From a bacterium (GTDB taxonomy: Bacteria; Orphanbacterota; Orphanbacteria; Orphanbacterales; Orphanbacteraceae), in the NCBI GenBank assembly GCA_025782575.1, contig JALGYY010000046.1, forward strand, positions 310,001 to 374,000: a DNA stretch of 64,000 nt, read 5' to 3'. The stretch's first letter is position 1. Each line of letters opens with the position of its first letter. A model generated the notes under the pieces. The model was not told the DNA's origin, ran no database searches, and saw nothing but the letters and a program-made list of their open reading frames with translations. Position numbers and translations under genes: made by a program. Shown piece after piece: positions 46,723 through 55,992 of the stretch.

Positions 46723-47769
46723 ATGGACCTTCCGAAGACGGTCGAGTGGACCGGAAGCGCCGTGCGTGTTCTCGATCAGACACTGTTGCCGGGCGAACTG
46801 ACCTACAAGGACTGCCATACTCTTTCGGAAGCGTCTGAGGCGATCCGGGCACTCCGCGTGAGAGGGGCGCCGGCGATCGGAGTCATGGCAGGTTATACGC
46901 TTGCTCTCGCCATGAAGAATGATGCCCCTGCAGACAGGGCGGCCTTCCTGGCAGGATTGGAATCCAACATGGCGGCGATCGATGCGACAAGACCGACAGC
47001 ACATAACTTGAGATGGGCGCTGGACAGATGTTCCCGCGTTGTCCGTGATTTACCTGAATCGGCCGGGCCCCACGATCTCCAAGATAGACTGCTGGAAGAA
47101 GCGACCCGTATCGACGAAGAAGATCGCTCTCTCTGTGACGGGATCGGTGATGCGGGAGCGTCCCTTGTTCCGGAAGGGGGAGGGATCCTGACTCACTGTA
47201 ACGCCGGGGCCCTTGCCACGGCCGGAATCGGAACGGCGCTGGCCCCTCTCTATCGGGCCTGGGAAATGGGACGGCGATTCGAAGTCTTTGCCGACGAAAC
47301 CAGGCCTCTCTGGCAAGGTTCACGGCTGACGGCATGGGAGCTTTCCCGAGCGGGCATCCCTGTCCGCGTTCTCTGTGATGGTGCCTCGGCATCCTTGCTT
47401 GCATCAGGCAAAGTCGACATTGTCATAGTCGGAACCGATCGAGTGGCCGGGAACGGGGATGTGGCCAACAAGATCGGGACATACGGAGTGGCACTCGCGG
47501 CCCGGGCGCATGACATTCCCTTCTATGTGGCTGCCCCTTCATCGACCTTCGATCTTTCTCTCAAGAGTGGAGCGGAGATCCCGATCGAACAACGGGACGG
47601 AAGGGAGGTAGTCCAACCGGGAGGCCGACTCCTCGCGCCGGACGGTGTCGAAGCGTGGAATCCTGCGTTCGATGTTACCCCTGCTCAATATGTGGCCGGT
47701 TTCATCACGGAGAAGGGGATCATCCGACCTCCCTATGAAAGAACACTCCCTGACCTGTTCGGAGAGTGA
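46723..47769 (+). CDS. mtnA: Methylthioribose-1-phosphate isomerase
   Basis: 348 aa, eIF2B-like fold. It converts methylthioribose-1-phosphate to methylthioribulose-1-phosphate in methionine salvage. Key blocks: RVRGAPAIGVMAGY, the catalytic Cys in THCNAGALAT, and catalytic Asp in GTDRVAGNGDVANKIGTY. GGGAGAG precedes ATG 46723; GTG 46717 is an alternative. No other salvage genes are adjacent. A homologous ribose-1,5-bisphosphate isomerase role is less likely. Confidence 0.92.
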   Translation: MDLPKTVEWTGSAVRVLDQTLLPGELTYKDCHTLSEASEAIRALRVRGAPAIGVMAGYTLALAMKNDAPADRAAFLAGLESNMAAIDATRPTAHNLRWALDRCSRVVRDLPESAGPHDLQDRLLEEATRIDEEDRSLCDGIGDAGASLVPEGGGILTHCNAGALATAGIGTALAPLYRAWEMGRRFEVFADETRPLWQGSRLTAWELSRAGIPVRVLCDGASASLLASGKVDIVIVGTDRVAGNGDVANKIGTYGVALAARAHDIPFYVAAPSSTFDLSLKSGAEIPIEQRDGREVVQPGGRLLAPDGVEAWNPAFDVTPAQYVAGFITEKGIIRPPYERTLPDLFGE

Positions 47770-47921
47770 CCGGAGAGTCCCTTGAACCCACGGAGCCTCC
47801 GGCCGAACGTGCCGGCGCCGTTAGTGGGCCGGGAGTTGCAGGCTGGCGGAAACGCTCTGAATCGACTATGATCACTTTCTTGGGGGATTCGGCCCACAGT
47901 GGCCGCAGAGGGCAAAAAACG

Positions 47922-47949
47922 TTGACAACCGGTCTTTTTGCTCTACACT
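47922..47949 (+). promoter_or_regulatory. rplM operon promoter
   Basis: TTGACA (47922-47927), 16-nt spacer, TACACT (47944-47949), 58 bases before rplM. It begins the rplM-rpsI-rpsB-tsf unit after a 150-base stretch (47770-47921) in which I see no gene. Confidence 0.7.
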
Positions 47950-47959
47950 GTTATGTTTG

Positions 47960-47989
47960 GTTGCGCTCGGTCTCGCTAGGGGCCGCAAC
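47960..47989 (+). promoter_or_regulatory. rplM leader hairpin
   Basis: GTTGCG (47960-47965) pairs perfectly with CGCAAC (47984-47989), right before the Shine-Dalgarno AAGGAGGG (47990-47997). A plausible L13 autoregulatory element by analogy with other bacteria; not shown. Confidence 0.4.
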
Positions 47990-48006
47990 AAGGAGGGCCT
48001 CGCGCC

Positions 48007-48435
48007 TTGAAAACGACAATGTTCACGAAAAAAGAGACCCCGGAGAGGTGGCTTGTGGTCGACGCGGAGGAGAAAATCCTCGGGCGGCTTGCCACGAAAG
48101 TGGCCCGCAAGCTCCGAGGCAAGGATTCGCCGATGTTCACCCCGCACGATGATGTTGGCGACAATGTGATTGTCGTAAATGCATCGAAGGTAGCGGTGTC
48201 GGGTACGAAATCCGAGTACAAGTACTACCATAGCCACTCCGGATACCACGGGGGCGCCAAGAAGGTTCCCTACGAGGTAATGATGGAGAGAGCGCCGGAG
48301 AGGGTGATCATTCAGGCGGTGAAAGGCATGCTTCCCAAGAACCGTCTCGGACGCGCGCTTCTTCGCAAGCTCCACGTGTACGCCGGTCCCACCCATCCAC
48401 ACGAAGCACAGAAACCGGAATCTTTGTCCGTGTAG
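48007..48435 (+). CDS. rplM: 50S ribosomal protein L13
   Basis: 142 aa. The motif RWLVVDAEEKILGRLATKVARKLRGK, HDDVGDNVIVVNASKVAVSG, and VKGMLPKNRLGRALLRKLHVYAGPTHPHEAQKP (in segments) are diagnostic of L13, an early 50S assembly protein. TTG 48007 lies 9 bases after the Shine-Dalgarno sequence; ATG 48019 is a possible second start. It precedes rpsI as almost everywhere. Confidence 0.97.
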   Translation: MKTTMFTKKETPERWLVVDAEEKILGRLATKVARKLRGKDSPMFTPHDDVGDNVIVVNASKVAVSGTKSEYKYYHSHSGYHGGAKKVPYEVMMERAPERVIIQAVKGMLPKNRLGRALLRKLHVYAGPTHPHEAQKPESLSV

Positions 48436-48470
48436 AGATTCTCCCCGTCGGGGAGAGGAGGTTAGACGAT

Positions 48471-48866
48471 TTGGAAAAGGCGCCGTCATACGACGCGACC
48501 GGGCGAAGGAAATCATCGACCGCTCGTGTACAGCTCATCCCGGGGACTGGCAAACGGACAGTAAACGGTCGGACCATGGCCGAGTACTTCTGTCGACATG
48601 CTCTTCTTCAGCATGTTGAAGAACCGTTCCAGCTCGCCGGTCTCGCCGACTCATACGATCTTGTCGCCAAGGTCCGGGGCGGGGGCGTCACAGGCCAGGC
48701 GGGCGCGATCCGTCTCGGCGTAGCCCGCGCGATTGTGCAGAGCGACGAGTCCCAGAGGAAGGCCTTTCGCTCGGCCGGTCTTCTCACTCGAGATGCGCGA
48801 GAAAAAGAGCGGAAAAAATACGGCCTTGCCGGTGCGAGAAAACGCTTCCAGTTCTCGAAGCGGTAA
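48471..48866 (+). CDS. rpsI: 30S ribosomal protein S9
   Basis: 131 aa. GRRKSSTARVQLIPGTG, VRGGGVTGQAGAIRLGVARAIV and the basic C-terminal RKKYGLAGARKRFQFSKR whose terminal Lys-Arg reaches the P-site tRNA are all present. TTG start at 48471 behind GGAGAGGAGG. Confidence 0.97.
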   Translation: MEKAPSYDATGRRKSSTARVQLIPGTGKRTVNGRTMAEYFCRHALLQHVEEPFQLAGLADSYDLVAKVRGGGVTGQAGAIRLGVARAIVQSDESQRKAFRSAGLLTRDAREKERKKYGLAGARKRFQFSKR

Positions 48867-49014
48867 ATCGCCCGTCGGGCCGACACTACACACACCTTCC
48901 GATCTGATGCCGGGTCCCTCAGGGGTGGCGGAAGAGATGACGGGGGTGGAGGTAAAACCCATGAGGGTGTGAACCGTAAAAGGTCACAACCCGTAAGCAG
49001 GAGGAAATAGTTCT
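48867..49014 (+). promoter_or_regulatory. rpsB leader with strong hairpins
   Basis: A stem CTTCCG (48896-48901)/CGGAAG (48929-48934) encloses a CCC-TCA-GGG mini-hairpin. A second, longer hairpin GGGTGTG-A-ACC / GGT-CAC-A-ACCC spans 48965-48992, immediately upstream of the rpsB Shine-Dalgarno AGGAGGA (48999-49005). Probably a post-transcriptional control region for S2; the family was not identified. Confidence 0.45.
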
Positions 49015-49779
49015 TTGCCTGAAGTTGAAATCAAAGATCTGCTAGACGCCGGAGTTCACTTCGGCCACCAGACCAGCCGCTGGAACCCTAAGATGAAGCC
49101 TTACATCTTTATCGAGCGGAACAAGATCTACATCATCGACCTCGTCAAGACGCAGCAAGCGGTACAGAACGCCTGCGACGAGGTGCGCAAGGTAGTTCGC
49201 GCCGGCCGTTCCGTTTTGTTCGTCGGAACAAAACGCCAGGCGAAAGACATCATCACGGAATGTGCCAAGAGCTGCGGCATGCACTATGTCAACGAACGCT
49301 GGTTCGGCGGCATGTTGACCAACTTTCAGACCATCCGGAAACGCGCCGACTACTATGAAAACCTCGTCAAGATGCGCGAAGATGGGGATTTTGCCAAGTT
49401 CTCCAAGAAAGAGGCGCTCTCCATGGAGAAGAAGGCGGCCAAACTCGAAAAGGTCATTTCCGGCGTAGTGGAAATGAGGCAGCTTCCTGGTGCCCTGTTC
49501 GTTGTGGATACGAAAAAGGAGCATCTCGCCGTGCGGGAGGCTAATCGACTGAAGATTCCGGTGATCGGACTGGTCGATACCAACGCCGATCCCGATCTGA
49601 TCGATTTTCCTATTCCGGGAAACGACGATGCGATTCGATCGATCAAACTGATCACACAGACAGTGACCGATGCGATCGAGGAGGCGATGCAGGCCCGCAA
49701 GAAGGATGAGTCGGAAGCTCAGTCCGAGAAGGAAAAGGCTGAAGCGATCGCCACCGCTGAGGAAGGCGCTAAAGCGTAG
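49015..49779 (+). CDS. rpsB: 30S ribosomal protein S2
   Basis: 254 aa. [42 protein letters not shown] and the [16 protein letters not shown] signature, then [26 protein letters not shown], are complete. Ends with a charged Lys/Glu/Ala tail. TTG start at 49015. It precedes tsf. Confidence 0.97.
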   Translation: MPEVEIKDLLDAGVHFGHQTSRWNPKMKPYIFIERNKIYIIDLVKTQQAVQNACDEVRKVVRAGRSVLFVGTKRQAKDIITECAKSCGMHYVNERWFGGMLTNFQTIRKRADYYENLVKMREDGDFAKFSKKEALSMEKKAAKLEKVISGVVEMRQLPGALFVVDTKKEHLAVREANRLKIPVIGLVDTNADPDLIDFPIPGNDDAIRSIKLITQTVTDAIEEAMQARKKDESEAQSEKEKAEAIATAEEGAKA

Positions 49780-49796
49780 AGCCGTTCCCGTGGCGC

Positions 49797-49815
49797 CGCC
49801 GTCGGACCGACGGCG
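49797..49815 (+). terminator. Hairpin between rpsB and tsf (attenuator-like)
   Basis: CGCCGTCG (49797-49804) and CGACGGCG (49808-49815) form a perfect 8-bp GC-rich stem with a GAC loop, followed by TGACATTTCTTG, a weak U tract. Could lower tsf expression relative to rpsB or protect an mRNA 3' end. Confidence 0.5.
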
Positions 49816-49886
49816 TGACATTTCTTGCTGACAATCTCCAGAACATTCTGGATTCAACTCTGAAGTAGAGGAAGGATACGAGGATC

Positions 49887-50480
49887 ATGGGAATCACCGC
49901 CGAGCAGGTGAGGGACTTGCGCGTCAAGACCGGCGCCGGCATTATGGACTGCAAAAAAGCCCTCGGCGATACGAATGGGGATGTGGAGAAGGCAGTCGAC
50001 CTACTCCGGAAGATGGGCATAGCCTCCGCCGCCAAGAAGGCAAGCCGTGCTGCCAATGACGGTTTGATTTATTCCTACATCCACCCTGGAAGTAGAGTCG
50101 GCGTAATGTTAGAAGTGAATTGTGAGACTGATTTCGTCGCGAAGACCGACGATTTCCAGACCCTCGTCAAAGACGTCGCCATGCACGTGGCTGCGACCGA
50201 CCCGTTAGTGGTCTCGCGAGACGACATGCCCGAGGAATTGATCGAGAAGGAGCGTAAATTTCTGATCGAACAGGCCAAGGAGAGCGGGAAGCCGGAACAG
50301 GTCATCGAGAAGATGGTTGAAGGACGGCTCACTAAATTCTGTCAGGAGCGCGCCCTGCTGGAGCAGCCCTTTGTCAAGGAGCCCAAGATTACTGTTGGCG
50401 ACCTGGTAACGGCCGCCATCGCCAAAATCGGTGAGAACATTGTGGTCAAGCGCTTCGTCCGCTATCAACTCGGCGCCTGA
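49887..50480 (+). CDS. tsf: Elongation factor Ts (short form)
   Basis: 197 aa. It exchanges GDP on EF-Tu. The N-terminal UBA-like module (VRDLRVKTGAGIMDCKKAL), VEVNCETDFVA-type MLEVNCETDFVAKTDDFQTL and the C-terminal QPFVKEPKITVGDL are intact. Length matches the single-core form seen in Thermus and cyanobacteria, shorter than the 283-aa E. coli protein; the second core subdomain is absent. Confidence 0.96.
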   Translation: MGITAEQVRDLRVKTGAGIMDCKKALGDTNGDVEKAVDLLRKMGIASAAKKASRAANDGLIYSYIHPGSRVGVMLEVNCETDFVAKTDDFQTLVKDVAMHVAATDPLVVSRDDMPEELIEKERKFLIEQAKESGKPEQVIEKMVEGRLTKFCQERALLEQPFVKEPKITVGDLVTAAIAKIGENIVVKRFVRYQLGA

Positions 50481-50494
50481 CGGGAGCGAGACGA

Positions 50495-51211
50495 GTGCCG
50501 GTAAAATACCGGAAAATCCTGCTGAAACTTTCGGGGGAGTCCCTTGCCGGCCCGGCAAGAAAAGGGATCGACCGAGAGACGATCGGTCGCGTGGCTGACG
50601 AGATTTCCGACATCCACGATATGGGTGTGGAGATCGGTATTGTCGTTGGCGGCGGGAACATTTTCCGAGGGATAGCCGGCGCTGCAGACGGCATGGAGCG
50701 AACGGCCGCCGACCATATGGGGATGATGGCGACAGTGGTGAACGCACTCGCCATCCAGCACTTCCTGGAAGAGCGGAAAGTGCGGACGCGAGTCCTTTCC
50801 GCTCTCGGCATAGAAGGGGTGGCTGAACGTTTCGTCCGGCGGGAAGCTGTGGCTCATCTTAAGAGGGGGCGGGTGCTCATTTTTGCCGCCGGTACCGGAA
50901 ATCCCTACTTTACAACTGATACGGCGGCCGCACTACGGGCGTGTGAAATAGGCTCGGAGGCTGTATTGAAGGGGACCCGTGTTGATGGCGTTTACTCGGC
51001 GGATCCGGAAAAGGATAAGTCAGCTACTCTCTACAAGACAGTCAGTTACAAGGAAGTTCTCAACCGCGACCTGAAAGTGATGGACTCGACGGCTTTTGCC
51101 TTGTGCAAGGAAAACCGCATACCGATCGTGGTGTTCCGTCTGGTGGAGGGCAATCTGACCCGGGTCATTCAAGGCGAAGACGTAGGCACAACCGTGAAGG
51201 AGACTGGCTGA
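50495..51211 (+). CDS. pyrH: UMP kinase
   Basis: 238 aa. It phosphorylates UMP to UDP. ILLKLSGESLAGP (phosphate binding), VVGGGNIFRG, DHMGMMATVVNALA and the GTRVDGVYSADPEKD region are diagnostic of the hexameric bacterial enzyme of the amino-acid kinase family. GTG start at 50495. Standard tsf-pyrH-frr order. Confidence 0.97.
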   Translation: MPVKYRKILLKLSGESLAGPARKGIDRETIGRVADEISDIHDMGVEIGIVVGGGNIFRGIAGAADGMERTAADHMGMMATVVNALAIQHFLEERKVRTRVLSALGIEGVAERFVRREAVAHLKRGRVLIFAAGTGNPYFTTDTAAALRACEIGSEAVLKGTRVDGVYSADPEKDKSATLYKTVSYKEVLNRDLKVMDSTAFALCKENRIPIVVFRLVEGNLTRVIQGEDVGTTVKETG

Positions 51212-51212
51212 G

Positions 51213-51773
51213 ATGCCATCTGCACAACTTCTCAAGGAAACTGAAGAAAAGATGAAGAAGGCGGGTGAGTCACTCGCCCGAGAGCTGGGCGGCATTCGGA
51301 CCGGGAAGGCCAACCCCTCTCTGCTTGACGGGATCAAGGTCGAGTATTACGGCACCCCGACACCACTCAAACAACTGGCCAACGTATCGGCTCCCGAACC
51401 CCGTCTCATCGTGGTTCAACCGTTCGACCGGACGGCGATCGCGGAGATCGAAAAGGCGATTCAAAAATCTTCACTCGGTCTGAACCCGGCGAGTGACGGT
51501 ACGGTCATTCGACTGCCCGTACCTGCTCTGACCGAAGATCGGCGCAAAGAACTTGGTAAAATGGTTCGCAAGATGGGCGAGCAGGGCAAAGTTGCTGTCC
51601 GGAACATCCGGCGCGATGCAAATGACCAGATCAAGAAGCTGGAAAAGGGGGGAGACCTGCGCGAAGATGAGTCTTCCCGCGATCAGGAGTCGGTTCAGAA
51701 ACTGACCGATCGTTTCGTCGAGAATATCGACGAGCTGATAGCCAGAAAAGAATCGGAGGTCATGGAGGTCTGA
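51213..51773 (+). CDS. frr: Ribosome recycling factor
   Basis: 186 aa. With EF-G it splits post-termination ribosomes. SLARELGGIRTGKANPSLLDGIKVEYYG (in pieces), PLKQLANVSAPEPR and the LTEDRRKELGKMVRKMGEQGKVAVRNIRRDAN region reproduce the L-shaped family. One base separates it from pyrH, implying coupling. Confidence 0.97.
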   Translation: MPSAQLLKETEEKMKKAGESLARELGGIRTGKANPSLLDGIKVEYYGTPTPLKQLANVSAPEPRLIVVQPFDRTAIAEIEKAIQKSSLGLNPASDGTVIRLPVPALTEDRRKELGKMVRKMGEQGKVAVRNIRRDANDQIKKLEKGGDLREDESSRDQESVQKLTDRFVENIDELIARKESEVMEV

Positions 51774-51789
51774 TCCTCCGGAGAAACCC

Positions 51790-52563
51790 TTGAAGCAAGA
51801 GAATCCTCAGTTGGAAGAACAGAAGGCCGAGATCCTCCGCAGGGGGAATCTTCCTCGTCACGTCGCCGTCATCATGGACGGAAACGGGCGGTGGGCCAAT
51901 CAGCGGGGATTACCTCGGATCGCCGGCCACCACGCTGCAATAGAATCCGTTCGGGATACAGTGCGGGGTGCGGCCGACATCGGCATTGATGTCCTCAGCC
52001 TGTTCACATTCTCCATCGAGAACTGGTGCCGACCGACCGACGAGGTGGACTCGCTGATGGAACTTCTCGTCGAGACAATTCCGGCTGAAGTTCCCGAGCT
52101 CATGAAAAACGGCGTGTCTCTCCATATTGTCGGTCGGATCTCCGATCTCCCGGATCATGTGCGTGCCACTCTCAATGAAGCGCAGGATGCCCTCTCGGCG
52201 AACAAGGGACTCCGGCTCATACTTGCTCTATCCTACGGCGGCCAGGCAGAGCTCGTCGACGCCGCTCGCGGAATGGCGGCCCGTGTCGCTTCAGGGGAGA
52301 TTACTCCCGACGAGATCGATGAAACGGTTTTTGCAGAGCATCTCTATACCGCCGATTTCCCCAATCCCGATCTTCTGATCCGGACGAGCGGCGAAATGAG
52401 GATCTCCAATTTCTATCTCTGGCAGCTCGCCTATGCGGAACTCTGGTTTACTCCCACCCTCTGGCCTGACTTTCGGGCCAAGCATCTCTTTCGGGCCATT
52501 CTCGACTACCAGGAACGAGAGCGCCGCTTCGGTGGAGTCTCGTCGGCCACGCAAGGGGCCTAG
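51790..52563 (+). CDS. uppS: Undecaprenyl diphosphate synthase
   Basis: 257 aa. A cis-prenyltransferase making the C55 lipid carrier for peptidoglycan and other glycans. The catalytic loop VAVIMDGNGRWANQRGLPR (Asp about 30), FSIENWCRP, LALSYGGQAELVDA and the terminal LIRTSGEMRISNFYLWQLAYAE are intact. TTG start at 51790 with CCTCCGGAG-type weak SD; may start slightly later. Confidence 0.96.
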   Translation: MKQENPQLEEQKAEILRRGNLPRHVAVIMDGNGRWANQRGLPRIAGHHAAIESVRDTVRGAADIGIDVLSLFTFSIENWCRPTDEVDSLMELLVETIPAEVPELMKNGVSLHIVGRISDLPDHVRATLNEAQDALSANKGLRLILALSYGGQAELVDAARGMAARVASGEITPDEIDETVFAEHLYTADFPNPDLLIRTSGEMRISNFYLWQLAYAELWFTPTLWPDFRAKHLFRAILDYQERERRFGGVSSATQGA

Positions 52564-52624
52564 CCCCATGTCTCACCCTAATTCGTCCCGGGGGCTCGAA
52601 GAGCGAGACGGAAGCTGATGCGAT

Positions 52625-53461
52625 ATGCGAGCTAGTTCTCTCACGCTCCGCGTACTCGCCGCCGTCGTCTTCCTTCCGGCTTTCTATTTCATCACCAGAA
52701 CCGGATCGCTCCCGTTCCTCTTTCTCATCGGTGCCGTCAGCCTCCTCGGCACATGGGAGATGTACCGCCTGCTTCGACCCAGGGGGCTGATGCCCCTCTT
52801 TCCAACGGGCCTGATCGGGGCGGGCGTCCTGCTCGCTCTTCTCTACAGGGGCCTTTTCGAGCATACGATCGCATTCTTCAGCCTCTACTTTATCCTCCTG
52901 CTCATTTCATTGATCCTCCGGCGAGGATCGTCACCTATCGGTCGTTCGGGCGGCGCCCTGCTCATCCTGTTCTACGCGGGCCTTCTCCCGGGCTATCTCG
53001 TCCTTCTACGTGAAATGCCACGATCCGGGCTTCCCGAACTCTCATACGACCAGGGTGCATCGTTCATATTCCTGCTTTTTCTCATTGTATGGGGTTCGGA
53101 TACCGGCGCCTATTTCACAGGCCGTGCGATCGGTCGCCATCCCCTCGCTCCATCCATCAGCCCCAAAAAGACGATTGAAGGTTCGATCGGCGGGCTTCTT
53201 TCAGCCGTGCTCGGCGGTTTGATCGCAAGTGTGTGGTTCCTCCCCGAACTCGGCCCGGGGCCCGCCGCCGTTCTCGGCCTTCTGGCGGGCGCGCTCGGAC
53301 AGGCCGGCGATCTGATCGAGTCGATCTTCAAACGGGAAGTCGATGTGAAAGATTCGGCCGGCTGGATCCCCGGTCATGGCGGGGTGCTCGATCGATTCGA
53401 CGGGATTCTCCTGGCCGCGCCACTCGTCTATTACTATCTTCGTTTCTACTTCTCAGGTTAG
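52625..53461 (+). CDS. cdsA: Phosphatidate cytidylyltransferase
   Basis: 278 aa, with about seven membrane helices. It makes CDP-diacylglycerol for phospholipid synthesis. The signature SPKKTIEGSIGGLLSAV and the C-terminal GDLIESIFKREVDVKDSAGWIPGHGGVLDRFDG region with catalytic Asp residues are intact. Follows uppS after 61 bases, with no apparent terminator. Confidence 0.95.
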   Translation: MRASSLTLRVLAAVVFLPAFYFITRTGSLPFLFLIGAVSLLGTWEMYRLLRPRGLMPLFPTGLIGAGVLLALLYRGLFEHTIAFFSLYFILLLISLILRRGSSPIGRSGGALLILFYAGLLPGYLVLLREMPRSGLPELSYDQGASFIFLLFLIVWGSDTGAYFTGRAIGRHPLAPSISPKKTIEGSIGGLLSAVLGGLIASVWFLPELGPGPAAVLGLLAGALGQAGDLIESIFKREVDVKDSAGWIPGHGGVLDRFDGILLAAPLVYYYLRFYFSG

Positions 53462-53470
53462 GAGGGATCG

Positions 53471-54649
53471 GTGGAACCACTCTCAATCTTGCTGCTCGGC
53501 TCCACCGGCTCCATCGGTGAAAGTACGCTGCAAATCGTCCGCGAGCACCCCGGACGATTCCGCGTGGAAGAGCTGGTGGCCGGATCCAATCGAGAGGCTC
53601 TCGAGAACCAGGTGAGGGAGTTCGCCCCCCGACGAATCGCTCTGGCTGACCAGGAAGCCGCTCGCCGGTTCAAGAAGCAATCAGGGCCGGGTGGGCCGGA
53701 GCTTCTGGTCGGAGAAGAGGGGATCGTCGAACTCTGTGAAACGAGCCGGGCGGACCGCATGGTTAACGCGGCGGTTGGCGCGTCGGGGCTCCGCCCCACA
53801 TTGGCGGCCCTCGGCAGGATCCCGCGAATCTGCCTCGCCAATAAAGAGACACTCGTCGCCGCCGGCGAGATCGTGATGAAGAGTGCACGCGAATCGGGGA
53901 CCGAAATCATTCCCGTCGACAGTGAGCACTCAGCCATTCATCAGTGTCTGCAGGGAATACCGAGAGAACACGTACGCCGACTTGTTCTTACTGCATCGGG
54001 CGGACCTTTCCGGACGTGGACAGCAGAGGAGATCGCCGGCGCAACATTGCGGGACGCTCTCAATCACCCCACATGGAACATGGGGCCTAAAATCACCGTG
54101 GATTCAGCAACATTGATGAACAAGGGCCTCGAAGTGATCGAGGCGATGCACCTGTTCGACGTTTCTGCCGATGAGATAGATGTGGTGGTTCATCCTCAGA
54201 GTGTGATTCACTCATTCGTCGAGACGACCGACGGATCATATCTGGCTCAGTTGGGTGAACCCGACATGCGACACCCGATCCGTTATGCCCTCACCTTTCC
54301 GGATCGACTTTCCGTCGAGGGGAACTTTCAACCGACTGGGATGGTGGATCTTACCTTCGAAGAACCTGATCACGATCGATTCCCTTGTCTCGGCCTTGCT
54401 TTCCGCGCCGCCGGAACCGGGGGAGTGGCTCCGGCGGTGCTGAACGCGGCCAATGAGGTCGCCGTAGAGGCTTTTCTGAAGGAGAAAATCCCTTTTTCAC
54501 GGATTGCGGGTATAATAGAGGCAACGTTGGCAAAGGTGCCGGATTGTCAGGTCCCTACCATAGACGACATTTTCAGGGCCGACAAGCAGGCCCGCGAGGA
54601 GGCTCGATTGCTCGTCGCGGTCGATATTCCCGTCGAGAAACGATCCTGA
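53471..54649 (+). CDS. dxr: 1-deoxy-D-xylulose-5-phosphate reductoisomerase
   Basis: 392 aa. Second step of the MEP isoprenoid pathway. The NADPH-binding start LLGSTGSIGESTLQIV, LANKETLVAAGEIV, the metal site IPVDSEHSAIHQCL, the catalytic-loop region TASGGPFRTW and NHPTWNMGPKITVDSATLMNKGLEVIEA are complete. GTG start. Cooperates with uppS in the neighbouring genes. Confidence 0.97.
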   Translation: MEPLSILLLGSTGSIGESTLQIVREHPGRFRVEELVAGSNREALENQVREFAPRRIALADQEAARRFKKQSGPGGPELLVGEEGIVELCETSRADRMVNAAVGASGLRPTLAALGRIPRICLANKETLVAAGEIVMKSARESGTEIIPVDSEHSAIHQCLQGIPREHVRRLVLTASGGPFRTWTAEEIAGATLRDALNHPTWNMGPKITVDSATLMNKGLEVIEAMHLFDVSADEIDVVVHPQSVIHSFVETTDGSYLAQLGEPDMRHPIRYALTFPDRLSVEGNFQPTGMVDLTFEEPDHDRFPCLGLAFRAAGTGGVAPAVLNAANEVAVEAFLKEKIPFSRIAGIIEATLAKVPDCQVPTIDDIFRADKQAREEARLLVAVDIPVEKRS

Positions 54650-54695
54650 TCACCATTCCTGATCGATCCCGATCGATCCGGGGGAGGAATCATAT

Positions 54696-55985
54696 ATGTG
54701 GAGCTTAGTTGCGCCTCTCCTGGTAATAGGCATTCTCGTTTTCTTTCACGAACTGGGACACTTCTGGGTGGCCAAACGGTCGGGCATCCGGGTCGAAGCG
54801 TTTTCGATCGGATTCGGGCGCTCGATCGGGCAGTTCCGGCGAGGCGATACTGTCTATAAAATCGGGTGGATCCCGTTCGGTGGCTACGTAAAAATGTCCG
54901 GCGAAGACCCCGACGACGTGGGGGATGAGACGTGGCGATTCCATAAGAAGAGTGTCCCGATCCGATCAGCGGTCATACTGGCAGGCCCGATCGCCAATCT
55001 CATTCTGGCGGTTGTGATCTACTCCCTCATCTTCATGTTCTGGGGTGTGCCGGTAATCGAAACGACCGAGATCGGATCCATTGCGCCCGGTACTCCCGCA
55101 GAAGCGTCCGGTCTCAGAATCGGCGATCATATCGTGGAAGTTGACGGCGTAGCGGTCTCTGACTTCGAGGAGATCGTCCGCGAGTTTTATGAGCACCCGG
55201 ATCGATCCGCTCAGGTTGTCATCCTGCGGGACGGCGGCCGAATCCAGATCGAAATCCCGCCGGTCGCTCCTGACGGACTCATCGGAATCGGCCCCGAGGG
55301 AGATACACGGGTAGGCAACGTGACACCAGGTGGTCCCGCCGACAAGATCGGCCTGCTGAAAGGTGATCGAATTGTTGCGATCGAAGGGCGGGAGATCGAC
55401 AAATGGAGCGAACTCCGGGCGGTCATGGAGGGGCTCACAAGCAGCGAAATCAGTGTGGGGTGGCTTCGGGACGGCAAGCTCCACGAAGACCGGACAGTGG
55501 TCAAGTATGTTGACGAGAAGCAGTCAGATGGAACCGTTGTTCAGGTGGCCCGCATTCAGATCAGCCAGTACCAGACTCTTCGCCCGTTAAAACCGTTGCC
55601 GGCGATCCGAAGAGGGTTTGATCAGACCTGGTTCGTCATCGAAAACGTCTTCGCATTCCTCAAGATCGTATTCACCGGACAGGCAACCAGGGATATGGTC
55701 GGGGGTCCTGTTCAGATCTTCCAGGTTTCCAGCCAGCAGGCGAGACAGGGCATCGACAACCTGCTCAACCTGATGGCGTTTCTCTCCGTACAGCTGGGCA
55801 TCCTGAATCTCCTGCCCATTCCCGTGCTCGATGGCGGTCACATCGTATTCCTCATCGCGGAAGCGATCAGGCGAAGACCCCTTTCAATTACACAAAGGGC
55901 GGTCTTGCAACAGATCGGCCTGCTGGTTATCTTGGGGCTCATGGTGACGGTCACGGTTTTCGATGTGGGACGGCTTCTCAAGTAG
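54696..55985 (+). CDS. rseP: Site-2 zinc metalloprotease RseP
   Basis: 429 aa. An intramembrane protease that cleaves anti-sigma factors and remnant signal peptides. HELGH at 18-22 forms the HExxH zinc site within the first membrane helix; two PDZ domains (about 110-195 and 200-285) lie in the periplasm; a third metal ligand sits in NLLPIPVLDGGH (about 366-377). GGGGGAGG-type sequence upstream of ATG 54696. It converges on the lipoprotein gene with a 7-base gap. Confidence 0.96.
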   Translation: MWSLVAPLLVIGILVFFHELGHFWVAKRSGIRVEAFSIGFGRSIGQFRRGDTVYKIGWIPFGGYVKMSGEDPDDVGDETWRFHKKSVPIRSAVILAGPIANLILAVVIYSLIFMFWGVPVIETTEIGSIAPGTPAEASGLRIGDHIVEVDGVAVSDFEEIVREFYEHPDRSAQVVILRDGGRIQIEIPPVAPDGLIGIGPEGDTRVGNVTPGGPADKIGLLKGDRIVAIEGREIDKWSELRAVMEGLTSSEISVGWLRDGKLHEDRTVVKYVDEKQSDGTVVQVARIQISQYQTLRPLKPLPAIRRGFDQTWFVIENVFAFLKIVFTGQATRDMVGGPVQIFQVSSQQARQGIDNLLNLMAFLSVQLGILNLLPIPVLDGGHIVFLIAEAIRRRPLSITQRAVLQQIGLLVILGLMVTVTVFDVGRLLK

Positions 55986-55992
55986 CCTGACC

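Noticed and set aside
47766-48152. 128-codon frame between mtnA and rplM
   Set aside because: It spans the rplM promoter and leader and the start of L13 in a different frame; composition is Pro/Gly/Arg-rich without a family pattern.
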